Source: Bacillota bacterium
GTDB taxonomy: Bacteria; Bacillota; Clostridia; Peptostreptococcales; Anaerovoracaceae
Assembly: GCA_022793975.1 (NCBI GenBank)
Contig: JAAWDW010000161.1
Span: forward strand, 1-6,881
Direction of reading: 5' to 3'
Length of the DNA stretch: 6,881 bases
Positions 4,453 to 6,881 of this stretch are shown in pieces; positions within the stretch are counted from its first letter, which is position 1; every line of letters starts with the position of its first letter. A model generated the notes under the pieces. The model searched no databases. It was given only the letters and a program-made list of their open reading frames with translations, and was not told the origin of the DNA. The position numbers were made by a program, and so were the translations under genes.

Positions 4453-6552
4453 ATGAGATTTGAAGATTACAGAACATTCAGGACCGCTGTGGGAGGAAGA
4501 CTTCTTCAGCTTGAAATCGGCAAAGTCTGCGAAATGGCGAACGGACAAGTTACGGTAAGATACGGAGATACGGTTGTAAATGTTACGGCCTGCGCGTCAA
4601 AAGAACCGCGTCCGGATATTGACTTTTTTCCGCTCAGTGTAGACTATGAAGAGAGAATGTATGCCGCGGGAAAAATTCCTGGCGGATTCATAAAAAGAGA
4701 AGGAAGGCCAAGTGAGAGAGCAATCCTTAATTCAAGGCTTATCGACAGACCGATAAGACCGCTCTTTCCGAAAGGTTTTTACAATGATGTACAGGTAGTG
4801 GCAACGGTGATGTGTGTAGATCCTGACTGCTCACCTGAAATCGTGGGAATGATAGGCTCATCAGTTGCGCTTTCTATATCGGATATTCCGTGGGACGGTC
4901 CTACAGCTTCGGTGCTCATTGGTATGGTAGACGGTCAGTTTATCGTCAATCCTACACTTGAACAGAGACAAGCTTCTGAGATGCACCTTGTTGTTTCGGG
5001 TACAAAAGAAGCAATAATGATGGTAGAAGCGGGAGCAAACGAAGTTCCGGAAGATGTTATGCTCGATGCGATAATGTTTGCGCACGAGGAAATAAAGAAG
5101 CTTATTGAGTTTATAGAAGAAGTTATCGCCGAAGTCGGAAAGCCTAAACAGGAAATCGAGCTTTACAAGATTCCGGAAGATATAGACGCCGAAGTAAGAG
5201 CATATGCGCTCGATAAGATGAAGTCGGCAATCAAGACTTTTGACAAAATGGAGAGACTCGACAATATGGATGCGGTCGAAGTTGAGACAAAAGAGCATTT
5301 TGCCGAGATTTATCCGGAGAATGGAAAAGATATTGCCAATTCGCTTTATAATATAACAAAGGAATGCGTCCGCAATATGATTCTCGACGAGGGCGTAAGA
5401 CCTGACAACAGGAAGACTACGGAAATAAGACCGATCTGGTGCGAGACGGGATTCCTGCCACGAACTCACGGTACAGGGCTTTTCAAGCGTGGACAGACTC
5501 AGGTGCTTTCGGTAACGACACTTGGTGCTATGGGTGAAGCACAGACTATCGACGGCATTACGGAGGAAGTGGAAAAGAGATATATGCATCATTACAACTT
5601 CCCGCCTTATTCGGTAGGTGAAGCAAGACCTATGAGAAGTCCGGGAAGAAGGGAGATCGGACACGGTGCACTTGCGGAAAGAGCACTTGTACCTGTGCTT
5701 CCGAGTATTGAAGAATTCCCTTATGCGATAAGGGTTGTATCAGATGTACTTTCATCAAACGGCTCGACTTCGATGGGTTCGACATGCGGTTCGTGCCTTT
5801 CACTTATGGATGCTGGTGTTCCTATTAAGAGACCGGTGTCCGGTATTGCTATGGGTCTTATCGAGAGAGTAGAGCCTGACGGCTCGTCGAAGATTGCCAT
5901 TCTTTCGGATATTCAGGGAATGGAAGACTTCCTCGGAGATATGGATTTTAAGGTGGCAGGTACGACAGAAGGTATTACTGCCATTCAGATGGATATAAAA
6001 GTGCACGGACTTTCAAGAGAGATTCTTAAAAATGCGCTGGCGCAGGCGCACGAGGGTAGAATGTACATTCTCGATCAGATGCTCGAAGAAATACCTGAGC
6101 CGAGAAAGGAACTTTCACCGTATGCACCGAGAATTATTTCAATGATGATAGATCCAGACAAGATCAGGACGGTTATCGGACCTGGAGGAAAGACGATAAA
6201 TAAAATTATAGCTGATACAGGCGTTAAGATTGATATCGATGACACGGGTCTTGTATATGTGGCTGCACCTGATATGGAAAGCGCAAACGCGGCTATGTCG
6301 CAGATAGATCTTCTCACAAAAGATGTGGAAGTAGGTGCAACTTATGAAGGAACTGTTACGAGAATAATGAATTTCGGAGCATTTATTGAAATCCTGCCGG
6401 GCAAGGAAGGACTTCTCCATATATCAAAGATGGCCAAGGAGAGAGTTGAAAAGGTAGAAGATGTAATGAATATCGGTGATACCGTAAAGGTAAAAGTTAC
6501 CGAAATTGACAGTCAGAACAGAATCAATCTTTCGAGAAAAGAACTTCTCTAA
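4453..6552 (+). CDS. pnp: Polyribonucleotide nucleotidyltransferase (PNPase)
   Basis: PNPase is a trimeric 3'-5' phosphorolytic exoribonuclease that also adds tails to RNA; it works in mRNA decay and RNA quality control. The 699-residue protein has the full domain order. The first RNase PH domain has FFPLSVDYEER at 58-68 and the GRPSERAILNSRLIDRPIRP block. The linking all-helical domain comes next. The second RNase PH domain carries SSNGSTSMGSTCG from 434 and the catalytic EDFLGDMDFK (D492, D498, K500, equivalent to E. coli D486, D492, K494). The KH domain has the GPGG loop at 576-579, and the S1 domain runs from about 627 (EGTVTRIMNFGAFIEI, then EGLLHIS). The protein stops right at the end of S1, without the acidic or disordered tail seen in some homologues. 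ATG 4453 is chosen over TTG 4444. It is probably transcribed by read-through from rpsO and ends at its own terminator. Confidence 0.97.
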   Translation: MRFEDYRTFRTAVGGRLLQLEIGKVCEMANGQVTVRYGDTVVNVTACASKEPRPDIDFFPLSVDYEERMYAAGKIPGGFIKREGRPSERAILNSRLIDRPIRPLFPKGFYNDVQVVATVMCVDPDCSPEIVGMIGSSVALSISDIPWDGPTASVLIGMVDGQFIVNPTLEQRQASEMHLVVSGTKEAIMMVEAGANEVPEDVMLDAIMFAHEEIKKLIEFIEEVIAEVGKPKQEIELYKIPEDIDAEVRAYALDKMKSAIKTFDKMERLDNMDAVEVETKEHFAEIYPENGKDIANSLYNITKECVRNMILDEGVRPDNRKTTEIRPIWCETGFLPRTHGTGLFKRGQTQVLSVTTLGAMGEAQTIDGITEEVEKRYMHHYNFPPYSVGEARPMRSPGRREIGHGALAERALVPVLPSIEEFPYAIRVVSDVLSSNGSTSMGSTCGSCLSLMDAGVPIKRPVSGIAMGLIERVEPDGSSKIAILSDIQGMEDFLGDMDFKVAGTTEGITAIQMDIKVHGLSREILKNALAQAHEGRMYILDQMLEEIPEPRKELSPYAPRIISMMIDPDKIRTVIGPGGKTINKIIADTGVKIDIDDTGLVYVAAPDMESANAAMSQIDLLTKDVEVGATYEGTVTRIMNFGAFIEILPGKEGLLHISKMAKERVEKVEDVMNIGDTVKVKVTEIDSQNRINLSRKELL

Positions 6553-6586
6553 AACAAGATTAAAATAAAACTGACGATAAAATTTT

Positions 6587-6627
6587 ACAGGGCATTTCTT
6601 AATAAAGGGAGTGCCCTGTTTTATATT
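6587..6627 (+). terminator. Intrinsic terminator of pnp
   Basis: ACAGGGCA (6587-6594) pairs perfectly with TGCCCTGT (6612-6619). The stem can continue inward for about six more pairs, including G-U pairs, to a loop of about 5 nt. TTTTATATT follows at 6619-6627. It lies 35 nt after the pnp stop and closes the rpsO-pnp unit. Confidence 0.88.
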
Positions 6628-6638
6628 ATTCACTGCAA

Positions 6639-6725
6639 TCAGAAAATTTTTTTCAATTTATCTTTTACATCGTCCATAGTCTGCTGTATTTCTTCCTGAT
6701 TTTGAGGAACCGGATCATCCCAGCT
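6639..6725 (-). pseudogene. Possible C-terminal remnant of an unrecognised protein
   Basis: On the - strand, 28 codons are open between a TAA (plus 6726-6728) and a TGA stop (plus 6639-6641). They read SWDDPVPQNQEEIQQ, then TMDDVKDKLKKIF. The segment is strongly charged and amphipathic, like the helical C-terminus of a soluble protein, and unlike a random translation of AT-rich DNA. There is no in-frame start with a ribosome binding site: the only ATG is 12 codons from the end and has none. It is read toward pnp and its stop lies just past the pnp terminator. The likeliest reading is the decayed 3' end of a lost convergent gene, or a frameshifted gene. I cannot name the family, and chance remains possible. 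Confidence 0.3.
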
Positions 6726-6766
6726 TTAATTTTTGCATAAATGCAGCTACTCGATTACCGATCGCA

Positions 6767-6790
6767 TGTAATTGTAGAGACTAAATTACA
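6767..6790. repeat. Strong short dyad / hairpin
   Basis: TGTAATT (6767-6773) and AATTACA (6784-6790) are perfect inverted arms. Inside them TAG (6775-6777) can pair with CTA (6781-6783), leaving one bulged G and an AGA loop, for ten pairs in all. No T-run follows on either strand, so it does not look like a terminator. Operator or palindromic-repeat roles are possible but unproven. Confidence 0.4.
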
Positions 6791-6810
6791 AAATAAGTAG
6801 AGCATAAAAT

Positions 6811-6862
6811 AAAATCCTGTTTCGGGTATTTTACCTGTAGCATACAAGAATTACGGGATTTT
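6811..6862. repeat. Nested inverted repeat, possible - strand terminator
   Basis: AAAATCCTGT (6811-6820) pairs with ACGGGATTTT (6853-6862) over ten positions, one of them G-U. Within the 32-nt centre, CGGGTA (6823-6828) and TACCTG (6832-6837) form a second hairpin with a TTT loop. Read on the - strand, the outer arm ends GGATTTTATTTTAT, so it could be an intrinsic terminator for a - strand gene beyond the right edge. On the + strand no T-run continues past the stem. Confidence 0.4.
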
Positions 6863-6866
6863 CGGA

Positions 6867-6872
6867 TATAAT
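6867..6872 (+). promoter_or_regulatory. Isolated TATAAT box at window edge
   Basis: This is a perfect -10 hexamer, but the bases about 17 nt upstream (ACAAGA near 6844-6849) do not resemble TTGACA and no TGn extension precedes the box. In AT-rich DNA this is weak evidence for a promoter of a gene to the right. Confidence 0.2.
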
Positions 6873-6881
6873 ATTTATGAA

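Larger units (their letters stand above)
6628..6881. other. Non-coding tail of the window
   Basis: No intact gene is visible on either strand over these 254 bases. The content is a coding-like remnant on the - strand near the left end, a short palindrome TGCAT-AA-ATGCA (6734-6745), a hairpin at 6767-6790, a larger dyad at 6811-6862, and a TATAAT box at 6867-6872. This is AT-rich intergenic sequence, possibly shaped by past loss of a gene. Whatever gene follows lies outside the window. Confidence 0.6.

Noticed and set aside
4861..5664. Open frame of 267 codons on the minus strand opposite pnp
   Set aside because: The translation is rich in Arg, His, Phe, Cys and Tyr with no domain pattern, as expected for the complement of a well-biased coding strand; pnp on the + strand is unambiguous.
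6741..6800. Nineteen-codon ATG frame on the plus strand
   Set aside because: It has no ribosome binding site, its start lies inside a small palindrome, and it overlaps a hairpin; chance is the simplest explanation.
6781..6879. Minus-strand frame open for about 32 codons from the right edge to a TAG
   Set aside because: It runs through the nested inverted repeat, its composition (Tyr, Cys, Ser, Ile) resembles translated AT-rich spacer, and its start is outside the window. It could still be a gene end but is not supported.
1..6881. Mobile elements, CRISPR arrays, tRNA or rRNA genes
   Set aside because: No transposase or integrase, no regularly spaced direct repeats and no cloverleaf-like or rRNA sequence was seen; the content is a conserved housekeeping locus.

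Overview
The window is ordinary chromosomal core sequence from a low-to-moderate GC Gram-positive bacterium, most likely a Clostridia-class Firmicute. This rests on the gene order infB-rbfA-nrnA-truB-ribF-rpsO-pnp, on strong AGGAGG-type ribosome binding sites, on the frequent AGA arginine codons and AT-rich spacers, and on an NrnA-type DHH phosphoesterase placed between rbfA and truB. A family or genus cannot be fixed from the sequence alone. All recognised genes lie on the + strand. I found no mobile element, CRISPR array, tRNA or rRNA, and no convincing undescribed multi-gene system.

Layout. Positions 1-3812 are the distal half of a translation and ribosome-maturation operon. They hold the C-terminal end of IF-2 (infB), RbfA, an NrnA-like nanoRNase/pAp phosphatase, TruB and the bifunctional RibF. 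These genes are tightly packed: 3 nt between infB and rbfA, 40 nt before nrnA, a 4-nt ATGA overlap of nrnA with truB, and a 14-nt overlap of truB with ribF. Positions 3813-4020 break the operon. They hold an AT-rich spacer with an inverted repeat, a sigma-A-type promoter with a perfect dyad in its spacer, and an mRNA leader of about 85 nt that can fold into a three-way junction just upstream of rpsO. rpsO (ribosomal protein S15) ends at an intrinsic terminator (4311-4343). This is followed by a further hairpin, a strong Shine-Dalgarno sequence and pnp (polynucleotide phosphorylase), which ends at a second strong terminator (6587-6627). The last 250 bases hold no intact gene. They contain a 28-codon coding-like tail on the - strand, probably a gene remnant, plus two sizeable dyads and a TATAAT box at the very edge.

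How the genes work together. IF-2 starts translation. RbfA and S15 act in 30S subunit assembly. TruB makes pseudouridine 55 in tRNA. RibF makes FMN and FAD. NrnA clears the 2-5 nt RNAs left by exonucleases such as PNPase, so the first and last parts of the window share an RNA-turnover theme. The rpsO-pnp pair, with a terminator between the genes and structured leaders before each, resembles the known enterobacterial arrangement, in which both genes are autoregulated after transcription. The most rewarding target is the rpsO leader, a candidate S15-binding regulatory RNA.
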